A stretch of 64,000 bases of DNA from Loxodes magnus (lineage: Eukaryota > Ciliophora > Karyorelictea > Loxodida > Loxodidae), in contig CAMPDV010002443.1 of the NCBI GenBank assembly GCA_946699065.1, positions 1-64,000 on the forward strand, in the 5' to 3' direction. Below, piece by piece: positions 47,850 through 60,645 of this stretch; the stretch's first letter is position 1, and every line of letters begins with the position of its first letter. The position numbers and the translations under genes were made by a program. The notes beneath the pieces are model-generated. The model made no database searches. It saw only the letters and a list, made by a program, of their open reading frames with translations, and had not been told where the DNA came from.

Positions 47850-49090
47850 CTTTTTAATAAAGAAAATTAATGCTTTAAATTATCTATTTATTAGCATATC
47901 AGCAAATAAAATCAGATTATTTTGCTAATTTTTTATAATTAGAGATTCTGAATTATATTCTAATCTTTTTACATAAATTTTACTTTTAATATGATTTAAA
48001 AAAGCAAATAAGGTTAATAAAGAAGCTTATTTTTTAAATATCCAAATAATAAGATATAAAAGCAAGAAATTATTAAATAGCAAATTGGATAAACTCAAAA
48101 AGAAAAAGTAGAATAGATATGATTGTTTAATAAAATCTCATTAGTTTATTAACTCGTTTACATAATCTTTAAAATTCATTATTTATTTTAAATAAGCTTA
48201 GGGTAAGCGAATTTTAGATTTTGATAAAGTAGAACTTGTGTAGATGGGTTTAAAACCTATCATTTACCCAGCATCTAAATGTCTAATAAATGTTTAAATA
48301 GACTAAGAATTATTTTAGTTTAAAGTTTTTAATAAACATTTTTAAATTTTCAGCGAATAAATACAAATTAAAAAATTAGAAAAAATGTTTCCAATATGTA
48401 TGTTACTTTCAGTGAAATGTCCTAAACTTTTCCAATGGAAATTAGAAGTAGTTTATAAAAAAAATATTTTACAGCGAATTAGAAACAAAGTAATCTTTAT
48501 AAAATCCTTCTTCTACAGAAAAAAATAGTTAAAAATGCTATAATAATATATTTAGATTACTAACTATTCCAAATGCTACAAAAAGTTTAATAACCTACAA
48601 AGATTTTAAAATGGTATAGTAAATATTTACTTAATTATAGATATATAGCTTTATTAAATTTTATAATTAAAATTTAAATCTTGCTAATAGGTTTTATGGA
48701 TATATAAATGAGATAAACATTTTTCATTAGATTAAATAGAATTAATATGTAATTTATTAACTACTCAGTAAATTTGAACTATCTAGCAAATTAGTGATCT
48801 ACATAGAATGTTTTGCTGTAAAAATAACTAAAAACTATTTTATTATTTTAAATAATATTTGATAGTATTTACAGATAATTACCTTTTATCATCTTTTAAT
48901 CCTTAGAATTTCTCTAAGCATTATTTTTATTTTAATCATTATATTTTGATATAGATGCTAGATTTTTCATATTTAATCATATTACAAAAAATAGAATAAA
49001 GCAATAAAAATCCTACAAAGAAGTAATTATGAACTTATATAAGTTATACTGCATTATGAAATTGTAAACATTAATTCTAAATACTCATGA
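47850..49090. other. AT-rich stretch
   Basis: Past the end of the duplication. No supported gene, RNA or repeat. Confidence 0.45.
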
Positions 49091-49259
49091 AAATGGAAAT
49101 TAACAGAACATAAAAAATTAGCAAAGAAAGGAAGGAGATAAGCTTGATTAAAAGTGAAAAAGCAAAAATCAATAAAAAATTATCATAGAATCAAGGTAAA
49201 AACTACAAGGTAACTAGGTTATCATCTCAACAATCAAATAGGAAAATCATCCTGTGCTA

Positions 49260-49560
49260 AGTAATTTGACAAAATGAAGAAAACTCTTAGCAAGCAGGAT
49301 GAGGTAATTTCATTCTTTCAAATAAATTAAGAGAACTGATGATGCATCTTGAAAGACTTTTCTTAGAAACGACATTTTTATGGAAGTAATTTATCCAAAA
49401 TAAAATCTTAACAGAAGAATAACTTTGACGTTAATCCTAGGATAAATAAATAGAGAAATTTCAACAATCATTGAAGAAATTAAAATTAATATTGATACTT
49501 ATTAATTAAATTATTAGATAGAAATATAAAGAATTAAGATAACAAAAAGAATGTAAAAAT
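49260..49560 (+). CDS. Hypothetical coding fragment (low confidence)
   Basis: I do not recognise it. One frame with TAA/TAG as Gln and TGA as Trp reads NKLRELMMHLERLFLETTFL and continues KQFIQNKILTEEQLWRQSQD, an amphipathic helical pattern that looks coding. The adjacent upstream frame reads DKMKKTLSKQDEVISFFQ, so a small intron or frameshift may separate two exons. No domain, start or stop is assigned. Confidence 0.25.
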
Positions 49561-50209
49561 TATAGAATTTATTTCCAAAATAAAAACATAAATAGAAAAA
49601 AAAAAGAGCTGATAATGCAAATCTTCCTAGCATATAATAAAAACTGCTTTTGCTACTAATGACTTGACAAGAAGAATAAAGAGATTGAAGAGAATTAGTA
49701 AGACTTTTTATAACAATAGGATCTAAAAAAAGACTAGATAAGAAATAAACCATTGTCAAATGGAGGGAAGTTATAACTAAAAAGGTATAAAAAACTTGAA
49801 ATTGCTCTCCATTTATTGATGTATTTAATATTACAATTTAATATTATGTCTAAGCAGTAAAAATTCATTTTAGCAAATGTTCATGAGCAACGAGGGTTAC
49901 TCTTTACGACTTATAAGCAAAGTTGAGAAGTTATTGAATATTAAAATAAGCTTTAAAATTGTATATAAATAAACCTCAATTAAATTAAGAAAACATTATT
50001 TTTTTGATTAGAACTAATTTATTAAATTTCTTAAAGTTATAATAAAGTCTATGATAGTTAATCCATAAGTAAATCAATAATACTAAAGGATATAATTGGT
50101 TCTAAGTATATGAAGAAAAAAAATTATAATATAGCATAATAGATTAATGATGGGGTTTCATTTATTTTATTTGCCACAAATCAAAGAGTTTAATTTTATA
50201 TAAAAATAA

Positions 50210-50859
50210 ACTCTTAACTTGCTTGGATCTTTATGTCATAATTTGAGATTAATTTTCATGATTTTTTCCAATAAGTCAATTCACAATTATTTTCTATTAA
50301 ATTCATTGACTGTTTATTAGAAATAGGGAGCTTATTTGTTAAGTTTAAGTATTTTTTTCTATAAAGTAAGCCTACGTTTGATCAGTATTTTTTAAATATA
50401 TATTTCCATTATTTTTCTATTGCTCTCTTTTATTTTTATTAAAATTGGTAAAAACTTCTACTTTATTCTCTGACCGCTTACAATACCAGCATATCATTAT
50501 TTTCTGATGGAATCTCTTATGTTGGAGGCTATTGCTTTATATCCATTGGGTCGTTGAGTTATTAGGATTTTTCTGGCTTAGAGTTTCTGGAATTTTAAAT
50601 TCCTTTACGATCTATTCTTTTTATAAAATTCTTCCTTAAATTTGCTACAGAGACAGATTTAGAGATAATTCCTATCGTAATATTGAGTTTTCAGATTTAA
50701 AAAATTCCATAGTGTGGATTAGATCGTAAATTCACTGATAGAGCTTTAATATCCTTTGTTAAATTGTGATTCTTCATCTAAAGAAGGTAGAGATTGTTGT
50801 AATTTCCTGTAACGAGTTATTAGGTTTTTTTGGATAGGTCTGTTATTCTTAGGTGCCAT
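50210..50859 (-). CDS. Hypothetical protein candidate on the minus strand
   Basis: I do not recognise it. An ATG at 50,859 opens MAPKNNRPIQKNLITRYRKL. A second ATG at 50,777, in the neighbouring frame, begins a block that stays coding-like for about 190 codons: IKALSVNLRSNPHYGIFQIW, ISKSVSVANLRKNFIKRIDR, PMDIKQQPPTQEIPSENNDM and WKYIFKKYWSNVGLLYRKKY. Basic, Pro/Gln-rich and aromatic stretches argue against AT noise. Either translation begins at 50,777 or a small intron or indel joins the two frames. The end is not fixed. It is isolated in AT-rich DNA. Confidence 0.4.
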
Positions 50860-50869
50860 TTGCTATAAT

Positions 50870-53270
50870 ATAACAATAACAAATTGATTGATTTCTTGAT
50901 TTCTTGTAATTATGGTAATTATTGATTTTAATATTTGATAATGAAGTTGAAGTATTAAAATATCTTATAAATTTAATAATTAGGAAACTATTTTTTACAA
51001 ACTATTTAAAGGATATTTTCTTGCATTATTTCTATTATTCAAAATTAATTCTATGGAATATAATATATCCCTCAACTAATTCTCAAATTATAGAAATAAT
51101 TTTATTATATTGAAAGACATACAACTTATCTATATATGTTATATTTGGAGTTGAAATGCAATATGTGATATAGGGTTATAAATAAATGATTTATTAGTTT
51201 GTAATGATATGCTTATGATTAACAAATTAAATTTATTTTGATTGTCTTAATTAATTTTTATATAGATTAAATCTTTTTGCTTAAATGCTTCAAAACTAAT
51301 AATTAGTCGTTTATATAAATTATTGAGGATTATTATTTTATCATCGTAGCAATTAATTTTTTTTGAGAAAAGCGTCATTAGAAGCACTGCTTAATTAAAA
51401 AATAATACATAATTTATAATTTTCCTATAAAACATTCTAAAGAAAAAGTTATATACAGCAACAAAGTGAAATCTCCATATCTCCATCATAGCTTTAAATA
51501 TTTTTGTTTTTTCATAAATTTTACTAAAAAGTGTTTAATTTATTCATCTTAAAGTAAAATTTACCTCAGAGTCTTCTAATAATTATTAGTAGTTATTAAA
51601 ATATTATATTATAAGAGTATGCAAAAAAAGTAAACATTTATAACATAAAAAATTATAAAAATGATAACTAACTTTCTAAATAATTAATGAACAAAAAGTG
51701 CTAAAATTTAGCAAAGCGTTAAATCTTAGTTTGTATAATAATAACAATATTCTAAAATATTTAAATGATAAAATAAAAAAAACATTTTTTGCAGTATTTC
51801 CTAAACAAAAACTTAAATTTTTAGTAAAATATTTAACTGATAACACATAAATAACTTGCTATTTTATCAGTAAAATAAATTATGTAAGCTTTTTTACTGA
51901 GATCTCCGATTTTCTTTTAAAATGTCTTGAATTTGCTTGTTTAATAATATAACTTTGATATAGATTTTATATTTTTTCTGAATTATCTCTTATCCTTTTT
52001 CAGTTATATTTTTATGCAAACCTAACATAAATTTCCCATAAATTTTTGTAAATAAATTATTAAAAAATTATAATTTAAAAGGATTAAAATCTTAAAAATT
52101 TCTTTCAATCAATAATTTTTTAATTTATTTTTCTTATTTTTTAGTATTAAACTCTTACATTATTTTTTAGTATTTTCTTGTAACTTCATTAATTTATTAT
52201 CTTTCTAATTAGATGGAAAAATTTCAATTTATCTATTACAACGTCTCTAAAATTTTTTTAATCTTATTTATTTTATGAATTTGCTATTATTTAAATTATC
52301 ATCATTATTAAAATTCTATATTTTAATCATTTGAAAATATAATTTTTTTAATTGCATTTAAAATCACCATTTTAGTACATTATTTTAGAAAATGATTTTC
52401 TAAGAAGATTTAATTATTTTTTATCTACATATTTCTTCTTTTCTTTTGTTTATTTTTTTAATATTTTCTAAAAGATTATATAAAATATTTCTGTTAAATA
52501 AAACCTAAAAAAAGTTTTACTTTATATCTTAAATAAAACTTTTATTAATCTTAAATAATTTCTTAATAAATTTGATATAAATCTGATTAATTTTAAATTT
52601 TAAAATTGCTTAAGAAATTTTAATTCAAAATAATTTTAAGTTTATTTATTTTTCATAAAAGAGCATTATTTATTTCAATGGATTAAATAAAATTAAAATA
52701 AACAAATTGTGAAAGAAATAATTCAAATACTTTAAGTTTTTGGTGCTGAAATATCTGTTTGATACTATTTATTACTGATATCTAAACTTTCTAATAAATA
52801 TGGTCTAGAAAATCTTGGCAAAAATAAAATAATTCTATGGAATAAAAAAAATAGTAAATATAGCTAAATTTATGAATTATTTTATTATATCAGAAGTAAA
52901 TAAATAAAGTTTATATTTTTATTTAAATTTAAAACTAAAATAATTAATTATTTGTAGAACTTTGAATGAAAATAAAAAAAAAGTTTAAAATTAATAATAT
53001 TAATTTAAATGTTTGCTTTTATTTTAAAATTTAATGCAATATCAAATTTTATAAATTTTGTTTAATTAAAAAATATTTTAAACACTATTTATTTAAATTT
53101 CTAAAGTTAAGAGTCAATAAAGCATAAAAATTATTAAAAAAGATATGTTTTAATTACTATTTATTTTTTATATTTTTAACTTTTTTATTATTAATTTTAT
53201 CATTCATAAAAAATGCTAGAATGCTTCAAAATTTTTTTTAAACTACATCCTCAAAAAATGTGAATAGACA
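50870..53270. other. AT-rich stretch without a supported gene
   Basis: More than 2 kb of very AT-rich DNA with long A and T runs and no recognisable signal. Confidence 0.5.
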
Positions 53271-53278
53271 GTAGCATC

Positions 53279-53304
53279 TTTCTTTCTTTCTTTCTTTCTT
53301 TCTC
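53279..53304 (+). repeat. (TTTC)n microsatellite
   Basis: About six perfect TTTC units just upstream of the candidate gene at 53,416. Confidence 0.95.
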
Positions 53305-53415
53305 ATCTTCATTATATCGTAAATTTACTAGCTATGAAGAAAAATAGAAAATTAGAAAACGGCTAGCAATAATCCCTTACATAAACTCCTCTAAATTAAG
53401 CAAAAAAGCACCGAT

Positions 53416-54270
53416 ATGGCACAACAGTTGTGACTGGAAAAGCTTTATAAAATTAAATTAATGGTAGAAGAGATATGCATTAGAAAATTTACTACAAATT
53501 ATTTCATGATCTGCCTATAAAGAGCAAATCCTTGGAATTTACTAGTAATTAACGTCCAAAATATCTTTGGATCAATAAAAACTGAAGTTGATTTAGAATT
53601 ACAGTTGAAACATTTTTATTATGGTTATGAAATAATTGGTTTAACAAAGTGAAAAAGTGCTGTTAGTTGAGACTAAAAATAAAAATAAGAAGAAATTTCT
53701 CTTTTGTAATTCTGAAAGGTGTCTGGTGAGATATTACAACAAATTTATAGAATATAGGAAATTTTAAGACAATTTAAATTGGAAAGAGCTGATAAGATTT
53801 TAGCCGAGATTATCCAAATAATGTTTTACAGACATTAAAATCTTTAGAAAATACAAGACTCAAAGTAATGGCTAACACTTATATATTGGACTAGAGAAAT
53901 ATCCGGTAAATTCATGGTTGAGGAGAGCATTCAGATATTTAAGAAGCTTACTTAATTATTTAAAATTAAAATTCATTACTTATGATAAATTATTTTTGCA
54001 GAAATTAATTAGTATAAAATCCTCGATTACTCATTAAAAGTAAGTTCTAAAAAAAAAAGTGATAAGTGAGCAATCCTCTAATAAAAAATTAATAATTGCT
54101 ATTTTCAAAAACATTTTATTTATGTTGTAAAAGATTTGAATAAATAAAAAATAATTTCTTTATCTTCTAATAAAAGATTAGATTTGATTTCTCTTATAAA
54201 GAATTAAGATTGTTAAATATTAGTTCTAAATGATCAAACATTTATCAGTTCTATCATAATAAATTAAATT
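53416..54270 (+). CDS. Hypothetical protein of about 280 residues
   Basis: I do not recognise the family. From the ATG at 53,416 (MAQQLWLEKLYKIKLMVEEI) one frame remains coding-like to about 54,270, reading TAA/TAG as Gln and TGA as Trp. Blocks include NPWNLLVINVQNIFGSIKTE, EIIGLTKWKSAVSW, FKLERADKILAEIIQIM and REISGKFMVEESIQIFKKL, with alternating hydrophobic and charged residues typical of helical proteins. Coding-like sequence also extends upstream of the ATG, so an earlier start is possible. The stop is not clear. In the standard code this region shows no ORF at all. It is flanked by AT-rich DNA, and its A/T content makes the call only moderate. Confidence 0.45.
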
Positions 54271-54279
54271 AAATTAAAT

Positions 54280-55905
54280 TAAATTATTTCTATATAATAA
54301 CTTTTTATTTTTTAATAAATATTATAAGTAAAATACATATTTTTTTTAATTTTATCATTTTTTAAAGTTCTATATTAGTAAATGTAAATGAACGTAATTA
54401 CCTATAAGATCTTTTTGTATGAGATATATTTTAGTTTAAGAAAAAAAGTTTTTTGTATCTATTTTAAAATATCGTAAAATCTAAAATTTATCATTTGAAA
54501 ATATAAACTTTATCTATTATTTAATTTAGAAAATTATAATCGAAAAAATTTTATTATTAAAATGCTTCTTTATTTAAGCCATATAAATATAAATTTATAA
54601 TTTTAAATGTTTTTAATTAATTTTTACTTTATTATTTAATCCATCTGAAAAAAGTTTGATAGTATAAATAAAAAATAAAAATACTAAATTAAATAAAAAA
54701 AATTCTTCTAAAAATTTGATTTATATATAGAAGAATTATTTCTAATAGAATCTATCTATAGTAAAATTATTTTAGTTGTTAATTTCTATAATATTTTAAT
54801 ATTTTGTATTAAGTATTTAAATTATTTAATTTTAGCAATTTAGTTTTTATTATTTAGGTGTTTTCTACTACATTTTTATGTTAATCTTCTAAAATGCATT
54901 TAGATTTCAACAGTTTAAATGAGTAGAGGTAAAAATGTATATCTAAGTGTTTTTAAAATCGATAGATTAAATGATATTTTTAATTTTTTAAGTGTTTCAG
55001 TTTAAATTTAGAAGTGAATTAAACCGAATTAGTTGGTGAAGAAAACAGAGTGTACAATAAGAATAATAGTATGGCATAGTAATAAATTATGTAAATTAGT
55101 TGGAAAAACTGATTAATTGAGTATATAAAAAGGTTTCTAAGAATAATTATATGTTTATGATATTAATTTGTAAGATTGCTACTAAGGTTTAAAAAATATA
55201 TTGGCTAAATTAGAAGCATAAAATGAGTTTATAAGAGCAAAATAATAATTTTGAAATATTTAACTTTTATTTGATAAAATGAGTAGTTTAAAATGCTTTG
55301 ATTAGAGTTAAACTATATTAAATAGTAATTTACAAGATATGCTAATTAGGTAATTAACAATTTACACTTTAAAGATTTGATGGCTAATGAATATAAACTT
55401 TAGTATTTATGTCTATAATTAAATTCTTTGTATTTCTGGCATTGCTTAGACAAGAGATGAATGATAATTAGTTTAATTTAGTTTAGAATCCAATACTTAA
55501 ATAGCAATAAATAGGAGTTTCGGATTGAAAGTAGAAAAAGGAACTGGTAAAGTTCTTACGAAATGAAATAATTAGGTTTATGTTCTCCACTAAGAAACAT
55601 TTTTTAAGATAAATCTGGAAGAAAAAGTAGGTGAAATGATGAATTAGTATTTGTTGGGTTAGTTGAATTAAAATAGATACTTCTTACATTTAAAGAGATA
55701 AATTCTCTTGTTAATGTAATGATGATTAGAATAAATTAGATTATATAAACTTCCTTATATAAATTATCTAAATAATTATATAACTTATACCTCTTCAAAA
55801 ATATCTGAAACACTCTAATTTTATAATTTTCCAAATATTGATCCATAGTAGAGCTTTTTATTAGTTTCAGAATTCAGGTTATCAACTTATAAATTAATTT
55901 AGGGC
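54280..55905. other. AT-rich stretch before the second long-repeat copy
   Basis: No supported gene. A short TTAAA tandem lies near 54,262-54,285. The sequence just left of 55,906 may still belong to the long repeat, whose partner lies outside the window. Confidence 0.4.
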
Positions 55906-56054
55906 AAATCAGCTTTATCATTAAGGGTTAAACATACACTTACTAAAATTTTCCTTATTTTGCTACTTATAAAATCTTAAATTTAAGGGAAAATAAAGTT
56001 AAATTGCATTTCCTGCATATCTCTTTATAGTGTTAAATGATATTTATCTAAGTT

Positions 56055-56667
56055 CTTCATACTATGACTTTAGAAATTCAATTAAAGTTAGTATTAATCT
56101 TAATACACTCACTGTATATAAGTATTTTAAATTCCATCATTCATATTATCACATTACTATATAAATCCCATTTTGAGTATCTGGGTTTTAAAACTTCAAA
56201 ACTACTAACTTGAAGGTTTTTGTGAAATGAGAATTTAATTGCGTCAAGAAATCTTATGCTACTTAAATGTTCGCTAGCTTTATGCCATAAATATTATTCT
56301 TCTTTATAAATCAAAAAAATAAGCAGTATCTTCAAGAACTTTATCTTTACTTTCATATTGTCTTAGATCAATAATAGTTTCATAATGCAACTCTGAATAT
56401 TAGTTCGTTTTAGAATTTTACCTACTTTCTAATTATCTATAAGGATTTTTATATGATATACAATAATTCCTTTTCCTTCTTCATTTCTATGTATAGAAAA
56501 CCAGTTATTAGAAAATACTACATTAGCATAGCAACTATTTCTAACTTGTGAACAGTTACACAAAATTAAGTTATTTTCTAACGTATTGTATTAAATTCTT
56601 CAAAGAATGTTTCTTTATTAACTTCTATTTTTTACTCAAATTCATTATCAGCACTACTTGCAGCCAT
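56055..56667 (-). CDS. Hypothetical protein, second copy of the gene at 762
   Basis: Same ATG context and same MAASSADNEFEQ start as the copy at 762, with the 17-nt candidate intron at 56,545-56,561. The sequence is essentially identical, so the copy adds no independent evidence about the later frame changes. Confidence 0.5.
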
Positions 56668-57999
56668 TCATCAAAACTAAGCATCAAGATTTTCTTAGCT
56701 AAATAACTAAGAGTTATTTACTAGTTTTGAAAACATTCTATTTTTAGTCTCAATTTTAAAGTTTGACTTAATACAGCTGTGCTAATAATAGAATTGCAGT
56801 TAATATTTGATATTTAATTAAGCAATCTCTACTATCAACCTTCTTACTAATAAACCTGCTATTTAATTTATTCCTAGTTTATTGCTTAAGAAAATACTAA
56901 AAAGTCTCTATCATATTATTGCTTATTTACTTCTATAGCTTTACTAAATAAGTAGATATTATATTCTTCTACCCATTACTTTTATCTTCAAACATTTAGT
57001 ATATCCTCTAACAATACCAACTACAAACTTATCTTTACAAATATAATCAACATTTAGATTACCTTTATTCCAACTTTACTAAATTATTATCATCAAATTA
57101 TTACACATCACTACATTATTACACCACTACATTATCATATTACTATACATCAAATCCCTAAATTTACCATACTATCAAACCTAATTATTACATAACCCTA
57201 ACTAACTACTATTCTTTATTTCTCTAAAATACACAAAATATACAAAATATACAAAATAGAGAACTTTAACTACTCCTACAATAAGTATTCCTTTCTAAAT
57301 TACTCTGTTAGTTTGCATATGTAAAGGCTGCTAAATTTTTTATGTTTTAGTACTAATTATCATGCTACAATGCTATATTAGAAGTATTTAGAAAAATTAT
57401 AGTATCTTATTAATTAGGTGATACTACTAGGTATTACTGGCATTTTGATGCTTACTTATTGCAAATAAAATAGTAGACTTCAAATCTTTAAGTCCTAAAT
57501 AGTTAATGAGATAGACTGAGAAAGATTATACTTCTCAAATTAGATGAAAAAGTAAATGTTTATAGATCTTTAATTTAAGGTATCGTGAGGAAATGATTGT
57601 GCTTTTTAGTAATTTCCCTATACTTAGAACTTATTAAAATAACTACTTTCCTCTACTATCTTTCTAATATCCTGCAGAAAATTGTATAAATCAATTACTT
57701 TATTTACACTAATCAAGAGTTCTAATAAGAAGTTCATATTTAACAACAGTTATAATTCAGACAACCATCACCATTCTCACTAAATTTCAAGGAGAATTTC
57801 ACGTATTTTAAGTTTTAAATTTTCTGAGTGATGAAGAAGAGGAAAGAATTATAGAGATAGTAGAAAGTATCTTTTATAAGTTATAGATTTGAAATAAATA
57901 GTACTTTAATATTGTAATTACAGTATATCTAGAATAAATCTAGTCTTATAACTAATCCTAGTATTTTATTTAAAATATATCAATTAGTATTATATCAAA

Positions 58000-59690
58000 A
58001 TGCTAAACTAAGATACTATATAACTATCATTTTAAATCATATACAAACCTTAAATATTTCCACATATACTTATAATACCATAATATAATACCCACAGTGC
58101 CAGTTACTAGAGGTAAATAGCCAATATTTACTCACTATTTAATAACCATAGTAAGATAATCCAAATTATACAATTTAATTATAGTAATCCTTATATTTAA
58201 ACTGTCACTTCCCCTCTATTATAATAAGTAACCAAATTTTTAAAAAATAACTACTGTGTGAGGTTTCAAAAGATATCTAATTAGCAATTCAATGTTAAGT
58301 TCATAATCTCTAGATTGTATGTAATAATGGAGGAACGCGTTATTTATAAGATGTGTCTTAAGGTTTCAACTAGATTATCTAATAAAGTTAAAGATTAATG
58401 AGGATTAGCCTTACTTTAAATGTATTTATGAGGAAAATAAATTACTTGAAACTCTTCTAAGGGTAATAAGTCTCTACTAAGATTTCTTATAATGAGCTAA
58501 AATATGGATTTTATGAATGCTAAATTAGCAGGGAGTTGAAAATTAATATTGCTACAGTGTGTCAGCTATTACTAAATTTGGTAAGTGTGTTGTGAGCAGC
58601 TATGATTATAAGTTATATCTAGAAGCCATGAAAGATGCTACTTATTAATACGATATGAACTTATACTGTAGTAACAAGCTAAATGATTTATCCTTAGAAA
58701 CTTATAGTGTTAGCGATAATAAAAATACAAAGATATTTTTGAGCTGCAATTAATAGAATCTTTATCTCCTGCTTTAATAATTTTTTTATGATCCTCAGTT
58801 TCAGACAGCATAATATTTAAAGAGCGTTTGATAGTTTCTGAACTTTTATTGTCAGAAGAGTTCCTGAAGTAGAAGAATATAAATAGCTAAAGAATCATAA
58901 AAAGAGTTCTTATCAATAGGAGTGTCTCAAAGTATAGATTAAAGTAACTAATATTATACTAGCAGCGTTTTTAATGGAATTATCGTTCTTGTGATTACAG
59001 GAATATGAGCCACTTCTTATGTATACTACTTTTTTAGAATTCAAATAAATACAGAATTCCTTGAAAACTTCCATGAATCTAAAACCACGATATAATAAGA
59101 ATGGATATATTGTAGATGAAGGTAAAAGCAAAAAAGAAAGTTCAATAGTTAATATTAGATAAAGTTTCATCTCATGAAGTATATAGAATGAATGAGTGTT
59201 AAGATCTAAAAGAAATATCGAATGGTAATTAAAAACGATCTAGAGTTAATAAAAGTTTGGCTCAGATGAATGTAAATTATTCTTAGTATGAGTTAGGAAA
59301 AGAATAGGATATTAATATTCTGTTGTTTACTTACTAGCAGAATTTTGCTTCAGAATAGTAGTTATTATAGTCAGCAAAAAAAATAATTAGCTCTATTTTA
59401 ATATGGATTTGATATATACAATTGATACGATAGAGGAGGCAAAATAAACTTAAGATACCAATAAAAAAAATAGTAGAGATTTATAAAACTTATTCGGAAT
59501 ATCCATTGAAATTCAAAAATGCAATTGACTCAGAGGAAATATCTCCTTTAGTGTAGCCTAAATTTAATATCTAGTGAGTATCTATTTATATAGAGAAGAT
59601 ATATTTTAGTTAACGAATAATAAAATGATAATTATTTTGATTATAGAGCATTAATCTCATTTAATTGAACTAAGCTTAATTGGTTTTGTA
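58000..59690 (+). CDS. Hypothetical membrane protein, copy 2 (better preserved)
   Basis: Homologue of the gene at 2,095. Here TACTTGAAACTC replaces TACTTTGAAACTC, so the frame is continuous through KLLETLLRVISLYQDFLQW to the second membrane helix. The 17-nt intron is at 59,021-59,037 with one internal substitution. The second, 16-nt intron (59,439-59,454) has a GC donor. A 10-bp insertion between ATCAT repeats at about 58,029 shifts the frame relative to the ATG used in copy 1, so the start here is uncertain. The function is unknown. Confidence 0.55.
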
Positions 59691-59699
59691 TAAATAGCT

Positions 59700-60645
59700 T
59701 AGTGATTGAAATGACTTAGTTAAACAATGAAATTAGTAATTTATAGAGATAAAATGATTAGTGATAGAAAAGATAATAGAAATAGGAAATATTGATGTAT
59801 ATTAAATAATAATAGAGTTATAATAGAATTACTAAGATTAACTGTATATTAGTTAATAATTAGTATTTTTATAAGAATTTAGCTAAATTATCCTATATGA
59901 TAGACTTAAAGCCTCTAAATTTAGGTAATTTGAGTATAAATATAAATTGAATGTTTTTTGTGAATTTTAATCTGTTTGATTGGGAAAAGAGAATAAGAGA
60001 AATGGTTGAAGTAATATATATAAAAGTTAAAAGCACTAAACTAGGTTGTTGATTTGAATCTTTTTTCTATTTAATTTGATTAATAAAATTTTCTTATTTA
60101 GATTTAATTTTTTATCTATTTACTAAAAATATCTCCAAAATGTTTATAATTCCAAATTAAATAGTAAATCACATTTAATAAGTTAAACATAATTCCAATA
60201 TAAATATTCATTTTATTAATAGCTCTCTTAAAGTAAGTATTATTTAAAATCATTCTATTTTATGCATACTCAAAATCATAAGTAAAAATAGATTATGCTT
60301 TAAAATCTTATATATACCCAAAAAATTTTAGATACATATTATAAACAAAAAAATAATAAAATATAAGATACAAAAAACATTTCAAATTATTATAGAATAC
60401 ATTTAAATCATTAACATTAACTATCATTCTCAAATTACTTTATATTCATCTTCCTCAAATATTTACACTCTATTACTAATACAAAACATACCAAAATACT
60501 ATCAATACTATCAATATCATTAACTACTTTTAACTATTCCAAATCTTATCTTCAAAAACATTATCCCATATAATTCAATTATTATTACTATTTAACTTAC
60601 AACATTATGCCTTATAACCTACACTCAACAAAACAAAAACATTCC
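59700..60645. other. AT-rich stretch before LINE copy 2
   Basis: No supported gene. Counterpart of 3,800-4,740. Confidence 0.4.

Larger units (their letters stand above)
38353..47850 (+). repeat. Segmental duplication, copy C (partner 9,405-19,960)
   Basis: Collinear with the 9.4-19.96 kb segment through rDNA, WD40 gene, TATACAGT array and GCTCAGCG elements. The left edge is at the truncated 18S and the right edge near 47,850. Confidence 0.92.

Noticed and set aside
48225-48290. tRNA-like B-box (GGTTTAAAACC) region
   Set aside because: No D-arm or acceptor pairing could be built around it.
50870-53270. Long Gln/Asn/Ile/Lys-rich translations in several frames
   Set aside because: With no dedicated stop codon every frame of AT-rich DNA opens; none shows motifs, Gly/Asp/Pro content or frame consistency above expectation.
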